DNA from: Treponema sp. J25
Lineage (GTDB): Bacteria > Spirochaetota > Spirochaetia > Treponematales > Breznakiellaceae
Assembly (NCBI RefSeq): GCF_004343725.1
Contig: NZ_PTQW01000034.1
Span: forward strand, 1-62,976
Length of the DNA stretch: 62,976 bases
Reading direction: 5' to 3'
The notes under the pieces are model-generated. The model did not search any database. It had not been told where the DNA came from and saw nothing but the letters and a program-made list of their open reading frames with translations. The position numbers and the translations under genes are program-made. Shown piece after piece: positions 35,167-43,846 of the stretch (positions are counted from its first letter, which is position 1; the number at the start of each line of letters is the position of its first letter).

Positions 35167-36717
35167 ATGAGCGCCAAAAAACTCCCTATCGGACTTCAAA
35201 CCTTATCAAAAATTCTCTCTGATAATTACTACTATGTTGATAAAACCCGCTTTGTAGAAATGGTGGCTCGCCGTGGGGGATTCTATTTCCTCTCCCGGCC
35301 CCGGCGCTTTGGGAAGAGCCTCTTCCTCGACACCCTGGCGGAAGCCCTCTCAGGAAACAAGGAGCTCTTTAAGGGCCTCTATCTCTACGACAAATACGAC
35401 TTTACTCCCTATCCCGTCATCCGCCTGAGCTTTGGGAGCGGGGACTACAAAAACCTTTCGGCGGTCAGCAAAGAATTGGCATATACGTTTAAAGAAAATT
35501 ACGAAACCCTGGGGCTTGTTCCAGAGTACGCCTATGATGATTATCGAGACTGTTTTAAGCATCTTATAAAAGCCGCCTCCGAGCGCTACGAGGCCCCGGT
35601 GGCAGTCCTTATCGATGAATACGACAAGCCCATCCTGGATAACCTCTCCCGCCCCGAGGTCGCCCGGGAAGCCCGGGACATTCTTAAAAACCTCTACTCG
35701 GTCCTTAAGGACAGCGACCGGTACCTACGGCTTGCCTTCATTACCGGGGTGAGCAAGTTCAGTAAGCTCTCCCTCTTTAGCGGCCTGAACAACCTGGAAG
35801 ACATTACGCTCAACCCCGCCTTTGGAGAAATCTGCGGCTACACCCAGCATGACCTGGAGACGGTCTTTGCGGACGCCATGGAAGGCTCAGACATGCATCT
35901 TGTCCAACTCTGGTACAACGGCTATTGGTATTTTGGAGAAAAACTCTACAACCCCTTTGATATCCTCCTCTTTTTGTCCAACGGTAAGATTTTCAGCAAC
36001 TACTGGTGGCAGACCGGGAGCCCGAGCTTTTTAATCGAAGTTCTTAAGCAGGAGCGGTACTTTCTTCCGGAACTGGAAAACTGCCAGGCCAGCGAAGAGC
36101 TTTTAAACGCCTTTGATGTGGACTACATCGATATTCGGGCCCTCCTCTGGCAGACGGGGTATCTTACGATTAAGGACGTAGAGGCTGATGATCTTGGCGG
36201 CCGCCTGTTTCGACTCGGCGTACCCAATGCCGAAGTCCTGCGGTCCTTAAATGAACTGTTGCTGCGCCAACTGGGGAACCGCATCGATTTTTCTGTCCAG
36301 TATCGCAGACCACTGATTCAGGCCCTGGAACAGGCGAACCTCTCGGCCCTGGTGGATGAGCTCAAGCGGCTGTGCGCGGGGATTCCCTACAACAACTACG
36401 TGAAAAACGACATCGCCACTGCAGAGGGCTACTGGGCAAGCCTCGTGTACGTGTTCCTTGCGGCCATCGGGTACCGGGTCTCCTGCGAGGACGCCACGAA
36501 CCAGGGCAGAATCGATATGACCATCGAAACCTTCCGGGACATGTACATCATCGAGTTTAAGGTAGATAGCAGCGAGCCCGCCATCAAACAGATAGAAGAA
36601 CGGCGCTATTGGGAAAAGTACCAGGGCCAGGGGAAGCGGATACACCTCCTCGGCATCAATTTTTCAAGCGAAGAACGAAATATCACAGACTGGGAAGGGC
36701 GGAGCCTGGAGGGGTAA
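35167..36717 (+). CDS. AAA-ATPase-like/PD-(D/E)XK nuclease family protein
   Basis: A 516-residue protein of the AAA_ATPase_like plus PDDEXK_9 family. It has KLPIGLQTLSKILSDNYYYVDKT at the start, a modified P-loop SRPRRFGKSLFLDTLAEAL (near residue 45), and VAVLIDEYDKPILDNL as Walker B (near 145). The C-terminal nuclease-like part has YRVSCEDATNQGRIDMTIE and MYIIEFKVDSSEPA (Asp...Glu-x-Lys), followed by a Gln-containing helix. The family is often multi-copy in Bacteroidetes, Treponema and clostridia; its function is not established. ATG 35167 is preferred over TTG 35131 because the promoter occupies 35131-35159. Confidence 0.85.
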   Translation: MSAKKLPIGLQTLSKILSDNYYYVDKTRFVEMVARRGGFYFLSRPRRFGKSLFLDTLAEALSGNKELFKGLYLYDKYDFTPYPVIRLSFGSGDYKNLSAVSKELAYTFKENYETLGLVPEYAYDDYRDCFKHLIKAASERYEAPVAVLIDEYDKPILDNLSRPEVAREARDILKNLYSVLKDSDRYLRLAFITGVSKFSKLSLFSGLNNLEDITLNPAFGEICGYTQHDLETVFADAMEGSDMHLVQLWYNGYWYFGEKLYNPFDILLFLSNGKIFSNYWWQTGSPSFLIEVLKQERYFLPELENCQASEELLNAFDVDYIDIRALLWQTGYLTIKDVEADDLGGRLFRLGVPNAEVLRSLNELLLRQLGNRIDFSVQYRRPLIQALEQANLSALVDELKRLCAGIPYNNYVKNDIATAEGYWASLVYVFLAAIGYRVSCEDATNQGRIDMTIETFRDMYIIEFKVDSSEPAIKQIEERRYWEKYQGQGKRIHLLGINFSSEERNITDWEGRSLEG

Positions 36718-36873
36718 GAGGAAACCTTGCAGCACGGGCCTGCGGCTTGTAACCACGCTACCGCTAACGAGAAACTCGCCTCTGAGCGGACCACACGGTT
36801 TCCTACTAAGACCAGTCATCCTTAGTCAGGAATCCCATTGCAAGAACCTGTTTTTTTTGGTAAGAAATAAAAA

Positions 36874-37959
36874 ATGAAAAACCCATCCTACGCATATTTT
36901 TGTTCTTCAAAAAAGAAACTATCTTCTTTCTTTCTACAACTTAAAAAGCGACTCCTGGTGGGCTGGGCGGTGGTGTTAGGTGTTTTCGTTTCCTGTGCCG
37001 CTCCCTCTTCCCCACAGACTGAATTCGTCCTTGGAACCGTTTGTTCCATCAACCTGTTTGAGTATGGCAGACCTGAACGGTACCGGGCTCTGTTTGCGCG
37101 ACTTCGGGAAATCGAAGACCGGATGAGTGTCAATAAAACAGGTACCGAACTTGATGCGGTTAATGAAGCGGCCGGCCGCGCTCCGGTACCGGTGCATCCT
37201 GACACGTACTACGTGGTTGAAAAGGCCCTCGAATATGCCCGCGTGTCCGGTGGGGCCTTCGACCCTACTGTGGGTCCCCTGGTAAAACTATGGGGCATCG
37301 GTACAGAGGATGCCCATGTTCCTAATCCCTCAGAAATTGAAGGGGCCTTAAAGAAAATCGATTACCAGAAGGTTCTCTTAGATTCGGAGCACCACACTAT
37401 CTATCTTACAGAAGAGGGGATGGCCCTTGACCTTGGAGCGATCGCTAAGGGTTTTGCGGCGGATGAACTGGCGGCCATGTTGCGGCAATGGCGGATTCGC
37501 CGGGCCCTGATAGACCTGGGGGGGAATATCCTTGTGGTGGGAGAAAAACAGGATGGCAGTCCCTGGCGAATTGGGGTCCAGGATCCCCGCTCGGGGCGGG
37601 GCGAGTACATTGGGATTGTTCAGATAAAAAGAGATAAAACGACGGTAACCAGCGGTGTATACGAGCGATACTTTGAACAAAATGGTAAACGCTATCATCA
37701 TATCCTTTCTACTCGAGACGGGTACCCCGTACAGAACGGTCTTCTTTCGGTCACCATTGTGGCGGACCGTTCGATAGATGCGGATGCCCTTTCCACTACC
37801 GTGTTTGCCCTGGGATACGAAAAGGGGCTTTCTCTCCTTGAACCCCTTGATGTAGGGGGAATTTTTATTTTTGAAAATCAAGAGGTGGCGGTAACACGAA
37901 ATCTTTCTTCCCAATTTCAATTGACCAATACGGCCTATAGGTTAAGCCCCCCGAGGTAA
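36874..37959 (+). CDS. apbE: FAD:protein FMN transferase ApbE
   Basis: A 361-residue ApbE-family lipoprotein that attaches FMN to threonine residues of flavoproteins such as Rnf/Nqr subunits. The N-terminal membrane signal ends in a lipobox (VFVSC). Motifs are EDRMSVNKTGTELDAVNEAA, GGAFDPTVGPLVKLWGIG, GMALDLGAIAKGFAADEL and RALIDLGGNILVVG. The C-terminal region has DADALSTTVFALG. The cytoplasmic N-region (about 30 residues) is long for a lipoprotein, so a later start is possible. It stands alone; no Rnf/Nqr genes are in the window. Confidence 0.92.
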   Translation: MKNPSYAYFCSSKKKLSSFFLQLKKRLLVGWAVVLGVFVSCAAPSSPQTEFVLGTVCSINLFEYGRPERYRALFARLREIEDRMSVNKTGTELDAVNEAAGRAPVPVHPDTYYVVEKALEYARVSGGAFDPTVGPLVKLWGIGTEDAHVPNPSEIEGALKKIDYQKVLLDSEHHTIYLTEEGMALDLGAIAKGFAADELAAMLRQWRIRRALIDLGGNILVVGEKQDGSPWRIGVQDPRSGRGEYIGIVQIKRDKTTVTSGVYERYFEQNGKRYHHILSTRDGYPVQNGLLSVTIVADRSIDADALSTTVFALGYEKGLSLLEPLDVGGIFIFENQEVAVTRNLSSQFQLTNTAYRLSPPR

Positions 37960-38126
37960 GATGAAGATTCTTTTAAAAGGCCTTTTAGTGATGTTCGAAG
38001 GATGGAAAAATACCATTAGAGAGATCCAGGGTCCTGTTTGCGGAATCTACGTGCGCCCTGTTTTTCTAGGGCAGGGTGCTCAGGGAAAACCGCCTTTTAC
38101 CATATCCTGATAAAAAGGACCTTCTC

Positions 38127-38155
38127 TTGACAATGGTTGCCCATAACGGTATAAG
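38127..38155 (+). promoter_or_regulatory. tRNA promoter
   Basis: TTGACA (38127-38132) and TATAAG (38150-38155) with 17-base spacing, eleven bases before the mature tRNA 5' end. This is the best promoter match in the window. Confidence 0.7.
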
Positions 38156-38165
38156 TATCGGAGCC

Positions 38166-38239
38166 GGGCCTTTAGCTCAGTCGGTTAGAGCTGCGGACTC
38201 ATAATCCGTAGGTCGCTGGTTCAAGTCCAGCAGGGCCCA
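38166..38239 (+). tRNA. tRNA with CAT anticodon (tRNA-Ile2 or elongator tRNA-Met)
   Basis: A complete 74-nt cloverleaf. The acceptor GGGCCTT pairs with AGGGCCC (38232-38238) and A is the discriminator. The D arm is GCTC/GAGC. The anticodon stem GCGGA/TCCGT holds loop CTCATAA with CAT, and the T arm is GCTGG-TTCAAGT-CCAGC. CCA is not encoded. The T arm and flanking bases resemble from memory the E. coli tRNA-Ile2 (ileX), whose C34 is changed to lysidine to read AUA. The Met alternative remains open. Confidence 0.9.
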
Positions 38240-38685
38240 AAGTGAAGCCGCCGGGAGGCGGCGTTTTTTTTTGTGCTGGACTTGAAGCGGAGCTGCCGCC
38301 GACCAGGAGGGAGGGAGAGGGGCCAGGAGGGCCCCGGCAGGCAGCGGAGCCGGCCTGGAAGGGCTGAGCAGGAAGCGAAGCCCTGGAAGGCAAGTCCAGC
38401 AGGGCCCAAAGTGAAGCCGCCGGGAGGCGGCGTTTTTTTTGTGCTGGACTTGAAGCGGAGCTGCCGCCGACCAGGTGGGAGGGAGAGGGGCCAGGAGGGC
38501 CCCGGCAGGCAGCGGAGCCGGCCTGGAAGGGCTGAGCAGGAGGCGAAGCCCTGGAAGGCAAGTCCAGCAGGGCCCAAAGTGAAGCCGCCGGAAGGCGGCG
38601 TTTTTTTTGTGCTGGACTTGAAGCGGAGCTGCCGCCGACCAAGTGGGAGGGAGAGGGGCCAGGAGGGCCCCGACAGGCAGCGGAG
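38222..38685 (+). repeat. Tandem repeat derived from the tRNA 3' end (169 bp, 2.75 copies)
   Basis: Units start at 38222, 38391 and 38559; the third breaks off at 38685. Each begins with the last 18 bases of the tRNA gene (CAAGTCCAGCAGGGCCCA), then a terminator hairpin with T8-T9, then GTGCTGGACTTGAAG. The last is the reverse complement of the tRNA T-arm segment. A purine-rich GC tract follows. Units differ by a few bases and by one T in the T run. The array fills the space between the tRNA and purK. Confidence 0.92.
38247..38272 (+). terminator. tRNA terminator, repeated in each tandem unit
   Basis: GCCGCC-GGGA-GGCGGC followed by nine T's after one G. Near-identical copies recur near 38415-38440 and 38583-38608, in the third unit as GCCGCC-GGAA-GGCGGC. 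Confidence 0.85.
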
Positions 38686-38752
38686 TTTGACTTTATTTTT
38701 ATGGGACTATTTGCTATAAACTACGGTAATTCTACCGGAGTAAGGAGTCCCA

Positions 38753-39907
38753 ATGGAGCAGTATTGGAGTTCCTCTTTTAAACTGGGGATTATTGCAGGC
38801 GGGCAATTAGCTAAAATGTTGATTCAAGTGGCAAACCAATGGGACATAGCCACCTGGGTCCTCGATCCGGATCCCGCGTGCCCCGCAAGCCGAACCTGTA
38901 CCCATCTTGTACGGGGAGATCGCCACAATCCCCAGGAGGTACTTGCCTTTGGGCGGCAGGTAGATCTTCTTACCTTTGAAATAGAAAGTATAGAAATCAC
39001 CGCCCTGGAAAGTCTTTCCCGGGAAGGGCGGCCAATCCTTCCTGACCCCGCTATCTTGCGTATCATCCAGGATAAGGGACTGCAGAAACAATTCTATGTT
39101 TCCCGTGGATTCCCCACGGGGAAGTTCCAATTGGTGGAAAATGCCAACCAGGTCCGGGCCCTGGTTGAACAGGGAAAGGTGCACCTCCCCTTTGTGCAAA
39201 AGCTCAGAACCGGTGGTTACGATGGGCGGGGGGTACTGGTGATCCGTCGTCCAGAAGACCTGCAGCAGCTTTTCGATGCTCCGTCGGTGGTAGAAGAGTA
39301 CATCCCCATAGCGAAGGAACTGGCGGTTATTGCCGCTCGAAACACCAGCGGACAGGTCCGCCCCTTCCCGGCGGTGGAAATGGAATTTCACCCCGAAGCA
39401 AACCTGGTGGAACACATCCTGTGCCCCGCCGACATAGACCCCCGTATCGAAAAGGAAGCGGAACAAATTGCCTGTGATCTTGCCGCCGCATGTAACCTGG
39501 TAGGACTCCTGGCGGTGGAATTCTTTCTTGATACCCAGGGGCGCCTGTGGATTAACGAGGTAGCGCCCCGGCCACATAATAGTGGCCACCTCACCATAGA
39601 AGCCTGTGCCACAAGCCAGTATGAACAGCACCTGCGGGCTATTCTGGGGCTCCCCCTTATGACAACCCGGTTAATCCAGTCTGCGGCCATGATTAACCTG
39701 ATTGGCGCCGAAGGTTTTGCCGGCCCCGTTCGCTATCGGGGGCTGGAAAAGGCCCTGGCCATTGAGGGCGTGAAGGTTCACATTTACGGGAAACAGGAAA
39801 CGCGACCCTGTCGAAAAATGGGGCATATCACTATAGTAGGAAGCACCAGGGAAGAAGTTATAGCAAAAAGCCGCATGGTGCAGAACCTTGTGAGGGTAGA
39901 GGCATGA
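38753..39907 (+). CDS. purK: N5-carboxyaminoimidazole ribonucleotide synthase PurK
   Basis: A 384-residue ATP-grasp enzyme that carboxylates AIR with bicarbonate and ATP in purine synthesis. It has [20 protein letters not shown] at the N-terminus, [35 protein letters not shown] in the ATP-grasp fold, and [19 protein letters not shown] with the metal-binding Glu/Asn and substrate contacts. The first glycine motif is followed directly by PurK-specific residues. TAAGGAG lies eight bases before the ATG. The stop overlaps purE as ATGA. Its -10-like TATAAA is at 38715-38720, just past the tandem repeat. Confidence 0.93.
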   Translation: MEQYWSSSFKLGIIAGGQLAKMLIQVANQWDIATWVLDPDPACPASRTCTHLVRGDRHNPQEVLAFGRQVDLLTFEIESIEITALESLSREGRPILPDPAILRIIQDKGLQKQFYVSRGFPTGKFQLVENANQVRALVEQGKVHLPFVQKLRTGGYDGRGVLVIRRPEDLQQLFDAPSVVEEYIPIAKELAVIAARNTSGQVRPFPAVEMEFHPEANLVEHILCPADIDPRIEKEAEQIACDLAAACNLVGLLAVEFFLDTQGRLWINEVAPRPHNSGHLTIEACATSQYEQHLRAILGLPLMTTRLIQSAAMINLIGAEGFAGPVRYRGLEKALAIEGVKVHIYGKQETRPCRKMGHITIVGSTREEVIAKSRMVQNLVRVEA

Positions 39908-40488
39908 TACACAGTGATACAGAGAGAGGATCTCCGCAAAAAATATCCCCGGAGGCTGGTCCGGGGGGAACTGAAAATCCCGCCGCCCCCCCGGCGCCGG
40001 TGGTGAGCGTTATCATGGGGTCCGATTCGGACCTTGCTGTAATGGAGCAGGCCGCAGAGGTTCTTAAAGAATTTGGGGTCCCCTATGAGCTTACCATCGT
40101 TTCGGCCCATCGGACCCCAGAACGGATGGTGGAGTTTGCAAAAAACGCCCATCGACGGGGCATTAAGGTTATCATTGCCGGCGCCGGGGGGGCGGCCCAC
40201 CTGCCCGGCATGGTGGCATCCCTCACGCCCCTTCCTGTCATTGGGGTGCCTGTAAAATCATCCAACTCCCTCGATGGCTGGGACAGCCTCCTTTCGATTG
40301 TACAGATGCCTGCCGGTGTGCCCGTCGCCACCGTGGCGGTAAATGGCGCAAAGAATGCGGGACTCCTGGCGGTCCAGATCCTTGCCACTGCCGATGCCCC
40401 CCTGCAACAGGCCATGATTCGCTATAAGGAGAATTTGCGCGACGGGGTGCTTGCCAAAATTGATGGGCAGCGTTTTGCGAAGATATAG
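39904..40488 (+). CDS. purE: N5-CAIR mutase PurE
   Basis: A 194-residue enzyme that converts N5-CAIR to CAIR. It has [22 protein letters not shown] (phosphate loop), [13 protein letters not shown] with the catalytic-site His, [19 protein letters not shown], and [18 protein letters not shown]. The partner purK upstream indicates the class I, PurK-dependent route. There is an unusual Pro/Gly-rich N-terminal extension of about 35 residues before the fold. ATG 39904 overlaps the purK stop; later starts without the extension lack a clear ribosome site. Confidence 0.93.
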   Translation: MIHSDTERGSPQKISPEAGPGGTENPAAPPAPVVSVIMGSDSDLAVMEQAAEVLKEFGVPYELTIVSAHRTPERMVEFAKNAHRRGIKVIIAGAGGAAHLPGMVASLTPLPVIGVPVKSSNSLDGWDSLLSIVQMPAGVPVATVAVNGAKNAGLLAVQILATADAPLQQAMIRYKENLRDGVLAKIDGQRFAKI

Positions 40489-40528
40489 GGCCCCTTTAGA
40501 GAAACAAACGAAATATCCCCTCTATGAG

Positions 40529-40558
40529 TCCGGGGCCGGGCTGTGTCCCGGACCCGGA
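40529..40558. terminator. Hairpin between purE and the convergent MFS gene
   Basis: TCCGGG-G-CCGGG pairs with CCCGG-A-CCCGGA, an 11-bp stem with one internal mismatch. No T run follows on either strand, but its place between two convergent genes suggests a shared stop. Confidence 0.4.
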
Positions 40559-40620
40559 AAAAGAGGGTAGCCGCCAGAAGAGAAGGCCGTCGCCACTGAG
40601 ATAACTTACCGTGGGACAAC

Positions 40621-41811
40621 TTACCTTCGGGTGCGCCTTTCAAACCAGCTGTTAAGAAGAAAGAGTAAGATAGCCCACAGTACCAGCATCCAGGGAATAG
40701 TGTGGAGCCCCGCATAGCGGCCCAGAATCCCCATGAAGCCCGGGAGGACCCCCACGCCGAGACCTGCCATGGCCATCTGCATCCCAATGGTGTTCCCCGC
40801 GTGTTCCCGTCCTACCCGCCGGGAAGTGGTAGAAATGAGAGACGGGAAGATGGGGGCAATGACAAAACCTAAAAGAAGGATCCCCATAATCTTAAGGACA
40901 GTGAACGGAATGGCTGCTAAAAAGAGGGTTACTCCCATCACGGTTACAAGACTTATCTTAAGGATGCTAGCGGGGCGTATCTTCTGGGTAGCAAAGCCCC
41001 CAAGGATGCGGCCTATAGTGAAGGTGGCCCAATACCCGGCGGTCCAGATTCCCGCGAAGGAACTGCTCAGGGCAAGTTCTGCGGTAAGCCAGGTGTACGC
41101 CCAGTGCCCCATACCAAGTTCAATTCCCGAGTAAATAAAAAAGAGGAGAGCGCTGAGCCACGCGGGTCCGTACCGGAGGGTGTGACGAAAGGGCCGCAGC
41201 TCCATGCCGTCGGTCATTTCAGCCTCATAGTGGGCCGCCTTCGGCGCCTGGTCCCATCGGCGGGCCTGGGTAAAAAAGAACAACCCTAAGAGCAACTGGG
41301 CTCCCGCGACGATCCAGTAGCCCGGTCGCCATGAGCCAGTACCCGCAAGGCCCGCCGTCATAATAAGGGGGCCCGTGGTAATTCCAATGCCGAAACTTGC
41401 ATGGAGCCACTGCATGACCCGATGACTCAGGTGGGCTTCTACCCAGTTGTTTAAACTGGCATCGATACCCCCTGCACCAAGGCCCGCACAAAAGCCAAGG
41501 GCCACAAAGACTGGCCAGGAAGGACTTAGGGTATACCCTAACAGAGAAAGGCCCGTCAGCGTTGTGCTCGCAGCCAGGAGTTTCCCTACTCCCAGGCGCT
41601 TCATAAGGTAGCCATTACTGAAACTAGAAAGCAGGTACCCCAGGACGGTGCTCAAAAGAAGTGTCCCCAGGGCGTCCAGGGGAAGCTTGAACTGTTGTCG
41701 AAGGCTGGGCCAGGCTACTCCTAAAAGCCCATCGGGCATGCCCAGGGCAATAAAAGCGATAAAGCTTAAAATAGTAAGAAGAGGGAAGGTTTTTTTCTGT
41801 TGATTATTCAT
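40621..41811 (-). CDS. MFS transporter
   Basis: A 396-residue major-facilitator protein with twelve predicted helices. The start ILSFIAFIALGMPDGLLGVAWPSLR and NGYLMKRLGVGKLL (a motif-A-like loop) are typical of the FucP/YfkF-like branch that carries sugars or small organic molecules. A cytoplasmic loop near residues 190-215 separates the halves. No neighbouring catabolic gene points to a substrate, so I leave it unspecified. It is convergent with purE, with its own start just upstream at 41811. Confidence 0.82.
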   Translation of the reverse strand: MNNQQKKTFPLLTILSFIAFIALGMPDGLLGVAWPSLRQQFKLPLDALGTLLLSTVLGYLLSSFSNGYLMKRLGVGKLLAASTTLTGLSLLGYTLSPSWPVFVALGFCAGLGAGGIDASLNNWVEAHLSHRVMQWLHASFGIGITTGPLIMTAGLAGTGSWRPGYWIVAGAQLLLGLFFFTQARRWDQAPKAAHYEAEMTDGMELRPFRHTLRYGPAWLSALLFFIYSGIELGMGHWAYTWLTAELALSSSFAGIWTAGYWATFTIGRILGGFATQKIRPASILKISLVTVMGVTLFLAAIPFTVLKIMGILLLGFVIAPIFPSLISTTSRRVGREHAGNTIGMQMAMAGLGVGVLPGFMGILGRYAGLHTIPWMLVLWAILLFLLNSWFERRTRR

Positions 41812-41857
41812 GAAAGCAATAGTAGCGTGAAGTTACATCAAATTGCTAGGGGCATCG

Positions 41858-42979
41858 TCAGTGCTCCGTGTCCGGTTGGTTTTTATAGTGTTGCCGATAA
41901 ATTTTGTATACCTCTGCTTTTTTTCCTATAAAAATATCCACCAGTTCGGGGTTAAAATGGCTTCCCTTTTGTTCACAGAGCATTTGTAGGGATGTCTCAA
42001 AAGGGAAGGCCTCTTTGTAAGGACGTTTGGTGCTCAGGGCATCAAACACATCGGCAATGGCGACGATTTGGCCTTCTATCGAAATTTCTCTTTCTTTTTT
42101 CCGCTGGGGATACCCTGAACCATCCCACCATTCATGGTGATCCACAATAAGGTTGTAGGCCGTGTGGAGAAGTCCATAGCCCAGTTCATCGATAAGTTGT
42201 TGGTTTGCTACCCGAATTAATTTTCCCCCAATCCACGGGTGTTGTCGCATGATCTGCCATTCTTCCTCGGTAAGTTTTCCCGGTTTTTGCAGAATGTGAT
42301 CCGGAATACCGATTTTTCCGATATCGTGAAGGGGCGCATAGTTGGTAATTTCCCGGGCCTTCTGGGGGGTAATGAGACCCTGTTCGCTGAGCACCGAAGC
42401 AATTACCTCTGAATAGAGGGAGACCCGACGGGTGTGGTCCGCCGTTTCATCATCCTTAAATTCTACAAGATTGACAATGCCATCCCCAAAGATGGAAAGG
42501 GTTTTTTGAATCGCGTAGGAATAGAAAAATCGGGTTTTTACCAGGTTAGAAATAAGGAGGGCCAGCCGTCCTTCATCAGCGGTGTAGGCAAAGGTTTTGC
42601 TATGAGCAAAAAAGAGAAAACCGAAAATTCGCTGATTTATAAGAATAGGAATCGTGAGATTTGAATGAATTCCTTCTAAAATAAGGAGTTCTGCGGAAGG
42701 AGAAGCATGTTCGGTAAGATCGTGGATAATTCTGAAAGGAAGCCCCTTGTCGATGATTTTTTTAAGAGAAGTTTCGGAAAGACGCTGGGAAAATCCTTTT
42801 TGAAGAAGAACCGGTGTGTTGTAACGGGTGTACGCATGGTACGCTATGAGAAGATCCTCCCGGCTGTCATATACCGCTAAAGAAAAACGGTCGCAGGGAA
42901 GTAAATTTTGATAGGTTTCTCCACAGACAATGGCCCCAAACTGGTCGATAAAAGCTTCAAGGGAGAAGCTGTGATCCAT
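41858..42979 (-). CDS. GAF plus HD-GYP protein: 3' part of a split gene
   Basis: The frame encodes a GAF-like domain (about residues 1-150) and an HD-GYP phosphodiesterase domain. HDIGKIGIPD and VDHHEWWDGSGYP are intact metal and substrate motifs, with ADHTRRVSLYSEV before them and AIADVFDALSTKRPYKEAF after. HD-GYP enzymes hydrolyse cyclic-di-GMP. ATG 42979 has no ribosome-binding site and cuts into the GAF fold. The same frame stays open upstream to the G8/C8 run at 43065-43072, where it joins the ORF at 43059-43601. I regard the two as one 580-residue membrane sensor split by one base. Confidence 0.8.
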   Translation of the reverse strand: MDHSFSLEAFIDQFGAIVCGETYQNLLPCDRFSLAVYDSREDLLIAYHAYTRYNTPVLLQKGFSQRLSETSLKKIIDKGLPFRIIHDLTEHASPSAELLILEGIHSNLTIPILINQRIFGFLFFAHSKTFAYTADEGRLALLISNLVKTRFFYSYAIQKTLSIFGDGIVNLVEFKDDETADHTRRVSLYSEVIASVLSEQGLITPQKAREITNYAPLHDIGKIGIPDHILQKPGKLTEEEWQIMRQHPWIGGKLIRVANQQLIDELGYGLLHTAYNLIVDHHEWWDGSGYPQRKKEREISIEGQIVAIADVFDALSTKRPYKEAFPFETSLQMLCEQKGSHFNPELVDIFIGKKAEVYKIYRQHYKNQPDTEH

Positions 42980-43058
42980 AGAAAGAAAGTCCCGTACAAA
43001 GCGAAGTGCCTCTTGATTCTGAGCAAAAAGGGAGGTAAATGCTTCCAGTTCTTTGTAG

Positions 43059-43601
43059 TCAACTGGGGGGGGTAAGTGAAGTAAAAGAACGAGTTGTATC
43101 CTCCCTTTCCGCAGGGATGAAGTTCAGGAAAAAGGTTGTCGCATAATGGTGGGCTATATCCGTTGCTTGCCGGAAGATATGCCGTAAAGAGATCCCTGAT
43201 ACTATGATGAAAAAAATCAAAAGAGAAAAAAGGGGAAAAATTATCCCCATAATAAGGCGGAATTGTACAATAAGTGTTTCGAGGCGCTGGTTGCGGAGAT
43301 CCTGAATTTCCCTGGCAAGCCGTCGGGCTTCTTCTTGAGTTTTTGATATATCCCCTGTTTGAACGAGCATGGGAAGGGGGCTCGCCGGGAAATATTTCTG
43401 TACTAAAGTGAGCGTTTCTTGTTCGATAGGCCGACTGGTAAAGAGCCGATTCAAGTTACTAAATAATAATCCTGTCTCCTGAATACAGCGGGCATAACTT
43501 CGAAGCTGGAAATCGAGTAGGAAAAACAACGAAAAGAGAGCAAAACTTAATATGAGAGAAATAAACAATTGAATGCGAAAATGTTTTGTAATGGATTTCA
43601 T
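43059..43601 (-). CDS. Membrane sensor: 5' part of the split HD-GYP gene
   Basis: From ATG 43601 (AAAGGG upstream) it encodes TM1 (LFISLILSFALFSLFFLL), a roughly 90-residue extracytoplasmic sensor and TM2 (IMGIIFPLFSLLIFFIIV). A short juxtamembrane segment ends at TGA 43059-43061, just after the C8 run. With seven C's instead of eight the frame passes into VDYKELEAFTSLFAQN and on to the GAF/HD-GYP part. Alone it would be a sensor without an output domain. Confidence 0.7.
   Translation of the reverse strand: MKSITKHFRIQLFISLILSFALFSLFFLLDFQLRSYARCIQETGLLFSNLNRLFTSRPIEQETLTLVQKYFPASPLPMLVQTGDISKTQEEARRLAREIQDLRNQRLETLIVQFRLIMGIIFPLFSLLIFFIIVSGISLRHIFRQATDIAHHYATTFFLNFIPAEREDTTRSFTSLTPPS
43065..43072 (-). 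other. C8 homopolymer where the HD-GYP gene changes frame
   Basis: Eight C's on the minus strand. ACC CCC CCC AGT TGA stops the upstream frame, whereas ACC CCC CCA GTT GAC (one C fewer) continues into the downstream one. Such tracts are prone to slippage in replication and to sequencing error. Confidence 0.85.
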
Positions 43602-43846
43602 AATCCCTTTATAGTTTACTATAAAGAACATCTATTTGCTAGTAGAAAAAGGGGCAAGCAGGAAAGTGGAACCCTCTCGCTCTATCGAAAAAAGAAACTG
43701 TCATTAATGGGGGCCCACCACGTTTTAGGGACTGGTTCTTAACCGCTAGTAGGCTTGACCTGCGGGGCTCCTTTTCTGTTTCTCTTGCTAAAAACTCGGA
43801 ATCATTATATTTTTGTAAGGAAACCTATCTTCGGGGGTACACAGTC

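Noticed and set aside
38199-38642. Long open frames on both strands through the tRNA-derived tandem repeat
   Set aside because: They translate the same repeat unit two to three times into Pro/Ser/Gly-rich peptides without family resemblance and overlap the tRNA and terminators.
38686-38720. purK promoter using TTGACT at 38687
   Set aside because: The spacing to TATAAA is 22 bases. A weaker TTTATT at 17 bases is possible, so I did not list it as a firm promoter.
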